Below are positions 28,646-37,715 of a DNA stretch of 64,000 nucleotides, one piece after another; positions within the stretch are counted from its first letter, which is position 1, and every line of letters starts with the position of its first letter. Under the pieces are notes generated by a model. The model did not search any database, had not been told where the DNA came from, and saw only the letters and a list, made by a program, of their open reading frames with translations. The position numbers and the translations under genes are program-made. This stretch comes from Psychrobacter sp. NZS113 (GTDB taxonomy: Bacteria; Pseudomonadota; Gammaproteobacteria; Pseudomonadales; Moraxellaceae). The stretch spans positions 186,001 to 250,000 of the forward strand of contig NZ_JADYWL010000006.1 in assembly GCF_015864825.1 (NCBI RefSeq), given 5' to 3'.

Positions 28646-28762
28646 CTAATCATCAAAACCTCTTATCTCACCGCTCAAACTATTCAAAAACGCATCACTT
28701 TGCGCCAGCAGTTTATTTAGGCTTTTCTCGTTAATCACTGCCGTTACTTATCGGCGCTAAAA
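28646..28762 (-). pseudogene. degenerate 3' copy of the gene at 29974-30231
   Basis: This stretch aligns base by base with the 3' part of the small gene at 29974-30231. The decoded tail is NEKSLNKLLAQSDAFLNSL followed by SGEIRGFDD and a stop. The intact gene has NEERLNKLLAQSDEFLNSL then SGELRDFD. Upstream of this tail a frameshift brings in-frame stops (TAA, TGA), so no full reading frame remains. It is a partial duplication in the same orientation, separated from the intact gene by the unknown gene at 28820-29812. Confidence 0.85.
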
Positions 28763-28819
28763 GCTTAAATTAAAAGTACTCATAATAGGTTTCCTATGGT
28801 TTGTTTGTTTGATTGGTCG

Positions 28820-29812
28820 TTATTTAATTGACTTTTTTAACAGATACTGCCGCGCTTCTTCGTCTATGACTTTTCGTATTTTTAAATACTCGTCATAGTC
28901 TGTGGTGGATTCGAATACCTCTCCTTTGATATATTTATCGTCATACCAATACAGTGAATCGTCAGTAGGGAGAAGCCCTTCAAGCACGCTGTCTTTGAAA
29001 GATAAAGGGACATAATCAGAATTAAGTATGCTTTCATAATATTCCTCATAGAACTCACCACAATTAGAGATAGAATATATCGTAGAATGTATATTCCTTG
29101 GTCTTAAATGATGAGGTTTAGCCATATCATTATCAGAAAAAGCCTTGGACAAAAGTACATCTTTTACCTTAATAAAGTAATGACCATTGCCTCGTTGTTG
29201 TTGCTTCGTGTTTTGTTCAGGGTCTTTTTTGATAAACGCCTGACTATAGTGTTTGTCAGTCAATAATTGACAGCAATCACTGGGAATCAAACTGTATCTA
29301 CCCTGTTCTGCAGCCAAAATAGAATAAGGAAACCCACCATCCTTGTATTGGGACAGGTTCGCTATACTGTCTTGCTCAAAGAGTGCGGCCTGAAAATAGT
29401 CCGTCATCAGGGCTTTGAAATCGATAGTATCTGGTCGATCTAAAATGGCTTTTGTATACTTTCCTAACAGCAGGGGTTCAGGTATCTTCCAATATTCACA
29501 TAGGGATTGTTTCTGACACCGCATTATAACGTCACCTTCATAATTAATATCTCTTGCTACGCTGTGTGTACGTTTGTCCCAATAGCCTTGCATAGCGCGA
29601 ACAAACAGCTCTTTTTCATCAAGTTGTCTATCTTCCGCTAAGCAAATGCCTTGTTGGTTTTTTTCAATGTCGTCATGGCTTAGGATTTGAAAGGGTGACC
29701 AAAACACTTGAAACTTGCTTAAAAAAAAGGCAAGTGATAGCGCGATGACTGCTATTAGCATAATTACTATCGTTATGGTTTTCTTGTTAGAATGAGTTAT
29801 TGAGGGAATCAA
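28820..29812 (-). CDS. hypothetical single-pass membrane protein, 330 residues
   Basis: I do not recognise this protein. Residues about 11-31 form a single membrane anchor (ITIVIMLIAVIALSLAFFL), and the rest is a polar soluble domain, probably periplasmic. It has paired cysteines (RCQKQSLCEYW and SDCCQLL) and many Tyr/Asp residues. The assigned start is a TTG at 29812 with AGG nine or ten bases upstream. The next ATG is at 29761, with no clear ribosome site, but it would keep the anchor. It lies between the intact and broken copies of the 29974 gene, so it may have arrived with that duplication. Confidence 0.6.
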   Translation of the reverse strand: MIPSITHSNKKTITIVIMLIAVIALSLAFFLSKFQVFWSPFQILSHDDIEKNQQGICLAEDRQLDEKELFVRAMQGYWDKRTHSVARDINYEGDVIMRCQKQSLCEYWKIPEPLLLGKYTKAILDRPDTIDFKALMTDYFQAALFEQDSIANLSQYKDGGFPYSILAAEQGRYSLIPSDCCQLLTDKHYSQAFIKKDPEQNTKQQQRGNGHYFIKVKDVLLSKAFSDNDMAKPHHLRPRNIHSTIYSISNCGEFYEEYYESILNSDYVPLSFKDSVLEGLLPTDDSLYWYDDKYIKGEVFESTTDYDEYLKIRKVIDEEARQYLLKKSIK

Positions 29813-29901
29813 GGTACGATACCTATGTTAATTAAATTTAAAAAAGTGAGCTATGCTGATGTCGGAAGTAAAGGAATATATGTGGCTGGTATATAAGTTT
29901 T

Positions 29902-29968
29902 GTAGGGTGCACCGAGCGTACCAAGAACTATCATCAATCTATTTTTTAGTGCGCTGGGCGTACCCTAC
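29902..29968. repeat. REP-like imperfect inverted repeat
   Basis: GTAGGGTGCACCGAGCGTAC (from 29902) and its near inverse ending ACCCTAC at 29968 match at about 15 of 20 positions across a 27-base spacer. This resembles small REP-like palindromes seen in many genomes. It lies between the unknown gene and the small gene at 29974. I see no other copy in the window. Confidence 0.6.
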
Positions 29969-29973
29969 TTAAA

Positions 29974-30231
29974 TCAGAGACTGTCTTGATCAAAATCTCT
30001 CAACTCACCGCTTAAACTGTTCAAAAACTCATCACTTTGTGCGAGCAGTTTATTTAGACGCTCTTCATTGACAAGCCTTGTCATCTCATCAGCGCTAAAG
30101 GGCTGCTCTTGACTGTAGTAACGTAGCTCTCTAGCGTCCTCATTGCCTAATGTCTGCAAATACTCATCCACACTATCTGCACTGGAATCAGCAGCGCTAG
30201 AGTCTTTTTCAAACTGTTTATCGTCTTTCAT
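29974..30231 (-). CDS. small acidic hypothetical protein
   Basis: An 85-residue acidic cytosolic protein, without membrane segments or cysteines, not recognised. A Ser/Asp-rich N-terminus (EKDSSAADSSADSVDEY) precedes a helical part (EMTRLVNEERLNKLLAQSD). The start is taken as the ATG at 30231, which overlaps the stop of the preceding folate gene by one base (TGATG) and has AGGTGG upstream. That indicates translational coupling with the cyclo-ligase gene. A broken copy of its 3' half lies at 28646-28762. Confidence 0.75.
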   Translation of the reverse strand: MKDDKQFEKDSSAADSSADSVDEYLQTLGNEDARELRYYSQEQPFSADEMTRLVNEERLNKLLAQSDEFLNSLSGELRDFDQDSL

Positions 30232-30881
30232 CAAAACCACCTTATGCCGCTTGGTGTAATTAAGCCATCTAATGGCACATCCCAAGGCTGACGCTCTAAT
30301 TGCTCAACCACTTGAAAGTCATAACACCAGCCAATTTTTAATGGTTTTTTCGCACCTGACCGATAGCTTTTGCCAAGCGTCGTATCATAGAACCCACCAC
30401 CCATGCCCATACGGTTGCCGTTTAGGTCGACCGCCACCAGTGGACATATAATGACATCCAATTCGCGCGCCCAAAGTAGACGACGATGATGGTTTTGCTT
30501 CATACCTAACCGATGGATACGCGTCGGTATGTTGAGTAGCTTTGAGTGATAAACAGGTACGAAGCGTAAATGTTTATTATCGCTGCCATTGCTAGCACGA
30601 CCAAGTGAGCCGACGACTGGTAAATAAGGAAAATAGCCTAAGCGTTGACACCAATCTAATATTGGCTGAGTGGGTAGCTCACCAAAGCCATCGTAATATA
30701 AGCCAATCCGAGCATGTGCTGGTAATCGCTGCTGTAACTTCGTTAAATGCACACTCGCTGCTTGTCCCATATTCCTACGCGTGCCATCACTTAACTGTCG
30801 ACGCTGGCGAGTAAAGTGTCGTCTAGGTGGGTTGCTAACGGCTGATTCCTCTGACGCTACGTTTTTTGGTTCAGGATGCAT
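30231..30881 (-). CDS. 5-formyltetrahydrofolate cyclo-ligase
   Basis: About 216 residues. The enzyme converts 5-formyl-THF to 5,10-methenyl-THF with ATP. Family motifs: the basic N-terminal RRQLSD segment, LPVVGS, and the C-terminal LDVIICPLVAVDLNGNRMGMGGGFYD followed by KIGWCYDFQ. The start is set at the ATG at 30881 because homologs begin just before the basic segment. An in-frame TTG at 30941 would add 20 residues. In some proteobacteria this gene (ygfA/fau) is linked to a zapA-like gene and 6S RNA, but neither is evident here. It is followed with a one-base overlap by a small acidic gene. Confidence 0.9.
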   Translation of the reverse strand: MHPEPKNVASEESAVSNPPRRHFTRQRRQLSDGTRRNMGQAASVHLTKLQQRLPAHARIGLYYDGFGELPTQPILDWCQRLGYFPYLPVVGSLGRASNGSDNKHLRFVPVYHSKLLNIPTRIHRLGMKQNHHRRLLWARELDVIICPLVAVDLNGNRMGMGGGFYDTTLGKSYRSGAKKPLKIGWCYDFQVVEQLERQPWDVPLDGLITPSGIRWF

Positions 30882-31079
30882 AGTTATACTATCCAATAAT
30901 GTATTAAGTTGATGGTTACTGGTGCTTTTAGACGTTAGCAATGGCTATTTGTGAATATTCAACACGCCCTAGTCATGCTATCATAACGCCACTTTACATC
31001 GTATTCTCCTTTATGTGCAGCAGGTGTTGCACTTTTTACGAAGCAGTTATAAAACAACAAACCATCAAAGAGGGTAGTT

Positions 31080-32483
31080 ATGTCGACACAGAATCAGGCA
31101 ACTCGTACCGAAAAAGATACCATGGGCAACGTGGAAGTCCCAGCTGACGCTTATTGGGGTGCGCAAACCCAGCGTAGCCGCGAAAATTTCAAAATCGGTG
31201 GCGAGACTTTGCCACGTCCGATGATTGAAGCAATGGCATTGGTCAAAAAAGCCGCTGCAATCACCAATGCTAGCCTTGAGCGTATCGAAGATGACAAGCG
31301 TGATCTCATCGTGCAAGCTGCTGACGAAATCATCAATGGTGGTTTAACGGATCAGTTCCCATTGGTTGTATGGCAGACGGGTTCTGGCACGCAGTCAAAC
31401 ATGAACATGAACGAAGTATTGGCTAATCGTGCCAACGAAATCGCTGGTTCTGAGCGCGGCAGCTACACGCCAATCCACCCAAATGACCATGTGAACCATG
31501 CACAGTCTACCAACGACAGTTTCCCAACAGCAATTCGTGTGGCTGCTGCTCGTCAGATCAACAGCTTGTTGATTCCAGCGGTAAAAGCATTGCGTGATAC
31601 GCTAGCGGCTAAAGCCAAAGAATTTGATAGCATTGTAAAAATCGGCCGTACGCATTTACAAGATGCTACTCCATTAACGTTGGGTCAAGAATTCAGTGGT
31701 TATGTTAGCCAACTTGATCACTCATTGGTACGTATTGATAATGCGTTACAAGGCCTATATGAATTGCCATTAGGTGGTACTGCGGTTGGTACTGGTCTAA
31801 ACGCCCATCCTGATTATGCAGTAACAGCGGCTGAGCAATTAGCGACATTGACTGGCTTGCCATTCGTCACCTCACCGAACAAATTCGAAGCATTAGCCGC
31901 TCGTGATGCCGAAGTATTTGCGTCAGGCGCACTAAAAACGCTAGCAGCTAGCTTGAATAAAATCGCTAACGACGTACGTTGGTTGGCATCAGGTCCTCGT
32001 TGTGGTCTAGGCGAATTGACGATTCCTGAGAACGAGCCAGGCTCTTCTATCATGCCGGGTAAAGTTAACCCAACTCAGTCAGAAGCATTGACGATGGTTG
32101 TCGCTCAAGTTATGGGTAACGATGTAACGATCAGCATGGCTGGCGCATCAGGTAACTTTGAGCTAAACGTTTATAAGCCAGTTATCGCGTTCAACTTGTT
32201 GCAATCTATCAAACTATTGGGTGATGGCTGTAACAGCTTCAATGAAAACTGTGCCGTTGGTATCGAGCCAGTAAAAGACAAAATCGATGATTTCTTGCAC
32301 AACTCATTGATGCTAGTCACTGCATTGAACCGTCATGTTGGTTATGAAAATGCTGCGAAAATCGCTAAGACTGCTTATAAAGAAAACAAAACCTTGAAGC
32401 AAGTTGCGGTTGAGCTAGAGCTACTAACTGAAGCTCAGTTTGATGAGTGGGTAATTCCTGCTGATATGGTGAACCCTAAGTAA
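31080..32483 (+). CDS. fumC: fumarate hydratase class II
   Basis: A 467-residue fumarase C, interconverting fumarate and malate in the TCA cycle. Signatures are [31 protein letters not shown] and the fumarase/aspartase loop [15 protein letters not shown]. Length is typical. The ATG at 31080 has AGAGGG eight bases upstream. Oxygen-stable class II fumarases are usual in aerobes like this one. No obvious terminator follows, and the next gene is a peroxiredoxin 150 bases away. Confidence 0.97.
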   Translation: MSTQNQATRTEKDTMGNVEVPADAYWGAQTQRSRENFKIGGETLPRPMIEAMALVKKAAAITNASLERIEDDKRDLIVQAADEIINGGLTDQFPLVVWQTGSGTQSNMNMNEVLANRANEIAGSERGSYTPIHPNDHVNHAQSTNDSFPTAIRVAAARQINSLLIPAVKALRDTLAAKAKEFDSIVKIGRTHLQDATPLTLGQEFSGYVSQLDHSLVRIDNALQGLYELPLGGTAVGTGLNAHPDYAVTAAEQLATLTGLPFVTSPNKFEALAARDAEVFASGALKTLAASLNKIANDVRWLASGPRCGLGELTIPENEPGSSIMPGKVNPTQSEALTMVVAQVMGNDVTISMAGASGNFELNVYKPVIAFNLLQSIKLLGDGCNSFNENCAVGIEPVKDKIDDFLHNSLMLVTALNRHVGYENAAKIAKTAYKENKTLKQVAVELELLTEAQFDEWVIPADMVNPK

Positions 32484-32633
32484 GCAGTATATCAAGTAGT
32501 GACCTGCTACGGCGTCAGACCTGCTCAATGTACGATAAGTACCATTTGCATTCGTCTTTCTGGTAGCAGCGTCATATTTGTTCGACTGAGAATTTAGAAT
32601 AAAAAAAGACAACAACCTAAATCGGAGTAAACA

Positions 32634-33161
32634 ATGATTACCCATGTACCTGATATGATTTTTAAAACTCGTGTTCGTGATGACTCTATTGGAGGAGACA
32701 ACCCGTTCACATGGTATGATCTAACCACAGATGAGTTATTTGCCGATAAAAAGGTAGTTGTGTTTTCTCTACCAGGTGCCTTTACGCCAACTTGTTCGAC
32801 TAGCCATCTCCCTCGTTATGAAGCGCTTTATAATGAGTTTAAGGCATTAGGCGTAGATGAAATAGTTTGTATTTCTGTCAATGATGCGTTCGTCATGTAC
32901 CAATGGGGTCTAAAGCAAAACCGTGAAAACGTTTTCTTACTTCCTGATGGTAATGGTGAGTTCACTCGTAAAATGGGCATGCTTGTTGATAAGAGTAATG
33001 TTGGCTTTGGTATGCGCTCATGGCGTTATTCGATGGTTGTCGACAATAAAGAAGTTAAGAAAGTGTTTAAGGAAGCCGATTTTGGCGACAACTGTCCAAT
33101 AGACCCATTTGAAGTATCAGATGCAGACACTATGTTAGAGTACCTAAAAAGTAATGCTTAG
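32634..33161 (+). CDS. peroxiredoxin, Prx5-like
   Basis: A 175-residue thioredoxin-fold peroxidase. The peroxidatic cysteine lies in PGAFTPTCSTSHLPRYE, with the Arg expected of the active site further on (SWRYSMVVD). It has one further Cys in DNCPIDPF near the C-terminus, which could act as resolving cysteine. It reduces hydrogen peroxide or organic hydroperoxides in the cytoplasm. The ATG at 32634 has CGGAG upstream. It is followed by a terminator nearly identical to the one at 34224-34262. Confidence 0.93.
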   Translation: MITHVPDMIFKTRVRDDSIGGDNPFTWYDLTTDELFADKKVVVFSLPGAFTPTCSTSHLPRYEALYNEFKALGVDEIVCISVNDAFVMYQWGLKQNRENVFLLPDGNGEFTRKMGMLVDKSNVGFGMRSWRYSMVVDNKEVKKVFKEADFGDNCPIDPFEVSDADTMLEYLKSNA

Positions 33162-33183
33162 AGTCTATTGAGAAGTTAGAAAT

Positions 33184-33224
33184 AAAAAAGACCTTGCCAC
33201 ATTACGCGGCAAGGTTTTTTTTTA
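33184..33224 (+). terminator. terminator after peroxiredoxin gene (copy 1)
   Basis: ACCTTGCC (33191-33198) pairs with GGCAAGGT (33208-33215), followed by eight or more T. The loop ACATTACGC is shared with copy 2 at 34224-34262, in which one base pair has swapped G-C to A-T. Confidence 0.9.
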
Positions 33225-33324
33225 TTCAAAATAAAAACTATTCGTTAAATTACGTCCCTTTGTGAGAAAGGTTTTAGGTGCAGATGTTCATGCTATGATG
33301 CATAGATATATTTGGAGATTGTCT

Positions 33325-34203
33325 ATGAATTTAAATTCAAAGTCGCTTGAGAAATTACGTATTTTAATTAATGAAGATACTGAGTATAGGTCGGGTCCTC
33401 AGCTTGTTCGCCTATTTAATAATCTTGGATTCAATGATACTTATGGACAGGGTTTTCCCTCACGCTGGTCGTATACTGATGAAAAACTAGAAGGTATTAA
33501 TGGAACTCCTAAGCTAGATCGTTGTATCAAAGATTTATTCAATCCTGTTAACTTTATAGAGCGTTTAGAAGACCTCGATGCATATATCACAGGGTTTAAT
33601 AAATATATTGCTTTCGATAAATGGAAGATAATTCGTAACGGTTCTGATATTAGTTTTCAGCGGCTAGATAAGATTGAGGTGCAGGAGCCTTTAAAACCTA
33701 AACAGACTACTACTGAGAACCAGTTTTTAAGTCGGGAATTTTCAAATGTTTCTGTACAAAAAATTGGATTAGAAGGAATGGTGTCGGAAGTAATAGAAGG
33801 AAGAATAAAAGAAATAGAAAGGTGCTATTCTTCAGAAGCCTATTTGTCTGTGATTATCATAGCAGGCAGTACTCTCGAAGGAATTTTGTTAGGTTTAGCG
33901 AATCAGTATCCTAGACATTTTAATACTGCAAAATCCTCTCCTAAGGATAAATCAGGTAAAGTTTACGAACTCTCCAAATGGTCGTTAAGCTCTTTTATTG
34001 ATGTTGCTTATGAATTAAGCTTGGTACAACATGATATTCAGAGGTTTAGCCATACGCTACGAGATTTTCGGAACTATATTCATCCGCATCAGCAAATGAG
34101 TGTTGGATTTAATCCAAGAGAAGATACTGCCAAAATATGTCTGCACGTATTGAAAGCAGCTATCCAAGAAATTGGCGAAAATATCTCAAAAGTCAAAGTA
34201 TAA
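33325..34203 (+). CDS. AbiJ-like / HEPN-domain protein, probable abortive-infection effector
   Basis: A 292-residue cytosolic protein. The N-terminal part (residues about 8-80) has GPQLVRLFNNLGFNDTYGQG, FPSRW and INGTPKLD, resembling N-terminal domains of AbiJ-type proteins (from memory, unverified). A coiled linker follows. The C-terminal helical part has AGSTLEGILLGLA near residues 180-192 and an RX6H motif, RDFRNYIH (R246 to H253), typical of HEPN RNases. The role in phage defence is inferred. The ATG at 33325 has GGAG seven bases upstream and is preferred over the longer open frame from 33262. The gene is AT-rich, alone, and bracketed by two near-identical terminators, which suggests insertion. 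Confidence 0.6.
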   Translation: MNLNSKSLEKLRILINEDTEYRSGPQLVRLFNNLGFNDTYGQGFPSRWSYTDEKLEGINGTPKLDRCIKDLFNPVNFIERLEDLDAYITGFNKYIAFDKWKIIRNGSDISFQRLDKIEVQEPLKPKQTTTENQFLSREFSNVSVQKIGLEGMVSEVIEGRIKEIERCYSSEAYLSVIIIAGSTLEGILLGLANQYPRHFNTAKSSPKDKSGKVYELSKWSLSSFIDVAYELSLVQHDIQRFSHTLRDFRNYIHPHQQMSVGFNPREDTAKICLHVLKAAIQEIGENISKVKV

Positions 34204-34223
34204 CTTTCACTAAACATCCTATG

Positions 34224-34262
34224 AAAAAAGACCTTACCACATTACGCGGTAAGGTCTTTTTT
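34224..34262. terminator. terminator copy 2, after the HEPN-like gene
   Basis: AAAAAAGACCTTACC (34224-34238) pairs perfectly with GGTAAGGTCTTTTTT (34248-34262) around ACATTACGC. It shares that loop and stem with copy 1 at 33184-33224, with a compensatory change, and could terminate both flanking genes. Confidence 0.92.
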
Positions 34263-34283
34263 ATATCAAATATTTAATCTTAA

Positions 34284-35123
34284 TTAAAACTTATAAAGCA
34301 AACCAAGTGTCGTTGCGCCTTCGACACGTGAGTCTACCATTGGACTATCATATTGCTCATTTGGTAGATAGCTCAAGCTTTGATTAAAGAAGCCAGCCCA
34401 TTTGTCATTGAAATCATAGTTAGCACTGATGCTTACATAAGGATTCAGGCTCGAATCAGACTGATAAGCAGCAACGCCCGTTTCCGCTGACTCTTCATCA
34501 CTAACACCATAATAGTATTCATTATAGTCAGCATCATAATATTCAAAGCCAATGCTCGGGTAGACTGTCAAATTGCCCTTAGTGATTCTGGCAAGATACG
34601 TCAAACGAGCCGTATTACCACCACTGCGATCTAGCACATCAGTCCCTATTTGAGCACGGATAGCGCCCAGTGATGTATTACGTTGATAGCTCAGACCAGC
34701 TTCTGCTGATGACTTACGTTCATCAAGCCCAGACAGATCGCCATTGGCATCATCAGGATCAAACTCAGAACCTGCGAGTTTGACATAAGCAGACAACTGA
34801 TTGACGCCATCATTCAGCACATAAGCACCCGCTTGAGCGCCCCGGATATAAACTCTATTATTGTCATAAAATGCACCAGGTAACACATTTACCTCGGTGT
34901 TATCTTCTAGATCATATGCGGACTTGACCGCCATGACGTTGACACCGACGCTTAGTACCGCGTCTTTGTCAGTGGGCAAGTCGTCCTCAAAAAGAGCAGC
35001 GTTAGACAGGCTAGCCACACTGAGTAGCGCAGTAGCGGTTAACGCATTGAACATAGTACGCGTAGAGATATGATGTAGCGCTGCAAGTGTAAACATAAGA
35101 GAATCTCGTAAAGGAGTGATCAT
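34284..35123 (-). CDS. MipA/OmpV family outer membrane protein
   Basis: A 279-residue outer membrane barrel. A signal peptide ends near SLSNA. The body shows alternating beta-strand patterns, the family signature YYYGVSDEES and a C-terminal aromatic GLLYKF. The family is associated with peptidoglycan synthesis scaffolding in E. coli (MipA) and with porin-like roles in other species, so function here is open. Three in-frame ATGs (35123, 35096, 35054) are possible and none has a strong ribosome site. The first is kept, but the start is uncertain. Confidence 0.85.
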   Translation of the reverse strand: MITPLRDSLMFTLAALHHISTRTMFNALTATALLSVASLSNAALFEDDLPTDKDAVLSVGVNVMAVKSAYDLEDNTEVNVLPGAFYDNNRVYIRGAQAGAYVLNDGVNQLSAYVKLAGSEFDPDDANGDLSGLDERKSSAEAGLSYQRNTSLGAIRAQIGTDVLDRSGGNTARLTYLARITKGNLTVYPSIGFEYYDADYNEYYYGVSDEESAETGVAAYQSDSSLNPYVSISANYDFNDKWAGFFNQSLSYLPNEQYDSPMVDSRVEGATTLGLLYKF

Positions 35124-35210
35124 AATAAGGTAAAACAGTTAGGTGGCAATAAGCGAGTAGGGAAAACCAAACTAAGAAGCCGTTGAGCCATGATAGATAA
35201 GTATGGGCGT

Positions 35211-36341
35211 TTACTCAATAGCTTTTAATACTTGTAGTATCTGATAGTGAATATCTTGCCACCACCAGACAAAGCCAATGCTGATCAATAAGATCGCTAG
35301 CCATGGCAATAACTGCCAGATAAACGAGGGTTTAATAGGTGTTTTTGGTGTGGTGCTGTTGGCATGAGCAGTGTCGATATCTAACCTTGAATCCATACCA
35401 GCGCTACGTTGCGCATAAGTATCATCATTATATGAGCCGGTCATATCTGAACGATAGCCATCAATGTCATTGCTATTGAAATTAGTGCTATCTAAATCAC
35501 GGCTATCTAAATTATTGTTGTTAAAGTCTTGGCTATTAAAGTTAGAGCTATTTAAGTCAGAGCTATTTAAGTCAGAGCTATTTAAGTCACTATTATCTAA
35601 ATCAGTAGCGTGAGGAGCTGAGTAACTATCGATGCTAGGCGGTTGGTTGATATAGGTCGTTTGATAGCTGTGTAGGTTTTGATTTTGATAAATAGCTGCA
35701 TTTTGTAGCGCAACAGCCAAACGGTGACGGTAAGCAATAGCGAAAGCCAGTGCGATGACCAGTCCGGTAATAGCGCCACCGATATGACCCGCATTATCTA
35801 TACCCGGTACGGCAAACCCATAGACGAGGTTAATGCCCATGATAAATATCAGGCTTTTTAGATTCAGCACCATGCCATTCACTGATATTTTAAACAGGGC
35901 AGCGATTAACAATGCTGCACCAATACCCATAATACCACCAGAAGCACCAGCCGACAGCCCAGGTTGTCCCGTACCCTCTAAAAGACTTTGCCATGTCACA
36001 TAACTATTGAGTAAGTTACCACCGATTGCAGACAATAAAAACAATGCCAAAAACTTGGCTGAGCCAAACATCGGCTCGGCAACTTGCCCAAAGAAATACA
36101 TAGCAAAGCCATTAAACAATAAATGCATCAAACCAATATGCAAAAATGCGCTACTGACTAGCCGCCATGGTTGGTCTTGCATAGTGTAAGGCAATGCATT
36201 CGCGCCCCAGTTTAGCAATGCCTCAGTCGAGGGATTATTGGCATCGACGCCTGTCAGCATCTGCACAATAAATAAGCCAATAAAGCTGACTAACAATAAC
36301 GTAGTGACGGGCGCTGTTTTGAATAATTGTTGAATGGTCAT
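35211..36341 (-). CDS. rhomboid intramembrane serine protease with a pentapeptide-repeat insert
   Basis: A 376-residue membrane protease. Helices span residues about 13-200. The catalytic serine is S134 (GASGG) and the histidine H186 (GHIGG). The oxyanion-hole candidates H73 and N77 are in HLLFN. After the sixth helix, a ~130-residue polar segment carries ten tandem pentapeptides (residues 246-295), then a last hydrophobic helix near 340-362. Rhomboids cleave membrane proteins within the bilayer. The Ser/Asn/Asp-rich insert is absent from typical members. It also makes the gene internally repetitive. The substrate is unknown. Confidence 0.9.
   Translation of the reverse strand: MTIQQLFKTAPVTTLLLVSFIGLFIVQMLTGVDANNPSTEALLNWGANALPYTMQDQPWRLVSSAFLHIGLMHLLFNGFAMYFFGQVAEPMFGSAKFLALFLLSAIGGNLLNSYVTWQSLLEGTGQPGLSAGASGGIMGIGAALLIAALFKISVNGMVLNLKSLIFIMGINLVYGFAVPGIDNAGHIGGAITGLVIALAFAIAYRHRLAVALQNAAIYQNQNLHSYQTTYINQPPSIDSYSAPHATDLDNSDLNSSDLNSSDLNSSNFNSQDFNNNNLDSRDLDSTNFNSNDIDGYRSDMTGSYNDDTYAQRSAGMDSRLDIDTAHANSTTPKTPIKPSFIWQLLPWLAILLISIGFVWWWQDIHYQILQVLKAIE
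35457..35606 (-). repeat. 15-bp tandem repeats encoding pentapeptides
   Basis: Ten successive five-residue units lie in the rhomboid gene: TDLDN, then SDLNS three times, SNFNS, QDFNN, NNLDS, RDLDS, TNFNS and NDIDG. The middle Leu/Phe/Ile at fixed spacing matches the pentapeptide-repeat pattern A(D/N)LXX, where the residue before the D/N is small. At DNA level the first three SDLNS units are nearly identical 15-mers, so recent tandem expansion is likely. Confidence 0.85.
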
Positions 36342-36477
36342 AAAAGCTAACTATTAATGAAAGGTTATGAGTAGAGTATAAAGGGTATGGTCAGATAATG
36401 TTATGCATCAACCTGCCAGCATAGTTTAAAGCTTGGCAAGTGAATGACTGACAGCTTTAGTTATAAAGATGGTGTTT

Positions 36478-37677
36478 CTAATAATTAGGAATTTTGAGGT
36501 TTTCATAAGTACCTTTCACTAAGATATTATCTGTGACGTTATTGATATCGGTATGACCACAGAATGCCATACTAATATCACATTCGTTATAGATAAGCTC
36601 AAGTGCGCGGCGTACGCCATCTTCACCATAAGCGCCAAGCCCGTACAGGAATGCTCGTCCAATCATCGTGCCTTTCGCACCCAGCGATATAGCCTTTAAT
36701 ACATCTTGACCAGAGCGAATACCGCTGTCTAACCAGACCTCTATATCGCTATTTTCGGCATGCACAGCTTGCACGATGTCAGAAAGCGCAGAGATGGAAG
36801 ACAGCGCGCCATCCAATTGACGACCACCATGATTGGAGACGACCAGTGCATCAGCGCCACTACGAGCGGCCATGATGGCATCTTCAGGTTCCATGATGCC
36901 TTTTATAATCAGCTTGCCACCCCATGCATCTTTGATACGGGCGACATCGTCCCAGCTTAGCCGCGGGTCGAACTGCTCTGCGGTCCATGAGCTTAATGAG
37001 GACAAATCCTCAACACCTTTTGCATGACCAACGATATTGCCAAAGCTGTGACGCTTAGTGCCTAGCATGTTCATGCACCATTGCGGCTTGGTCATTAGGT
37101 TAATGATATTGGTCAGCGTTGGTTTAGGCGGTGCAGATAAGCCATTTTTGATGTCTTTATGGCGTTGTCCCATGACTTGTAAGTCGGCAGTTAATATCAG
37201 TGCCGAGCAATTAGCGTCTTTTGCCCGTTGAATCAGATTGGCCATAAAATCTTGATCGCGCATGACATACAGCTGAAACCAAAATGGTGCACTGGTGTTT
37301 TCAGCGACATCCTCGATAGAGCAGATGCTCATGGTCGAGAGTGAGAAGGGTACACCGAATTTTTCAGCCGCCTGAGCAGCTTTAATTTCGCCATCCGCCC
37401 ACATCATGCCCGTAAATCCAGTTGGTGCAATCGCCACTGGCATCTTGACGGATTCGCCAATCATATGTGTGGCTAGACTGCGATTGTCCATATCGACCAA
37501 GACCCGCTGGCGCAATTTGATACGGTCAAAGTCAGTTTCATTACTGCGATACGTGGTTTCGGTCCATGAGCCTGAATCGACATAATCATAAAACATACGC
37601 GGTACTTTGCGTTCGGCGATTCGCCGCAAGTCTTCGATTTCTGTTATCTTTTTTAAAATAGGCGTTAAGTCTTTCAT
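36478..37677 (-). CDS. lldD: FMN-dependent alpha-hydroxy acid dehydrogenase (L-lactate dehydrogenase-like)
   Basis: A 399-residue flavoenzyme of the glycolate oxidase/lactate dehydrogenase family. It has MFYDYVDSGSW near residue 30, the MPVAIAPTGFTGMMW substrate-side loop, WFQLYVMRD and the catalytic histidine signature VVSNHGGRQLDGALSS. It oxidises L-lactate or a related 2-hydroxy acid, passing electrons to the respiratory chain. The symbol is provisional because family members differ in substrate. The ATG at 37677 has GGGA upstream. The gene downstream of it is separated by about 40 bases from a glutaredoxin-like gene in the same direction, so the two may be coexpressed. Confidence 0.85.
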   Translation of the reverse strand: MKDLTPILKKITEIEDLRRIAERKVPRMFYDYVDSGSWTETTYRSNETDFDRIKLRQRVLVDMDNRSLATHMIGESVKMPVAIAPTGFTGMMWADGEIKAAQAAEKFGVPFSLSTMSICSIEDVAENTSAPFWFQLYVMRDQDFMANLIQRAKDANCSALILTADLQVMGQRHKDIKNGLSAPPKPTLTNIINLMTKPQWCMNMLGTKRHSFGNIVGHAKGVEDLSSLSSWTAEQFDPRLSWDDVARIKDAWGGKLIIKGIMEPEDAIMAARSGADALVVSNHGGRQLDGALSSISALSDIVQAVHAENSDIEVWLDSGIRSGQDVLKAISLGAKGTMIGRAFLYGLGAYGEDGVRRALELIYNECDISMAFCGHTDINNVTDNILVKGTYENLKIPNY

Positions 37678-37715
37678 GGCGTTCCCACTATCTGGTTTCT
37701 ATGACTGTTTTAATA

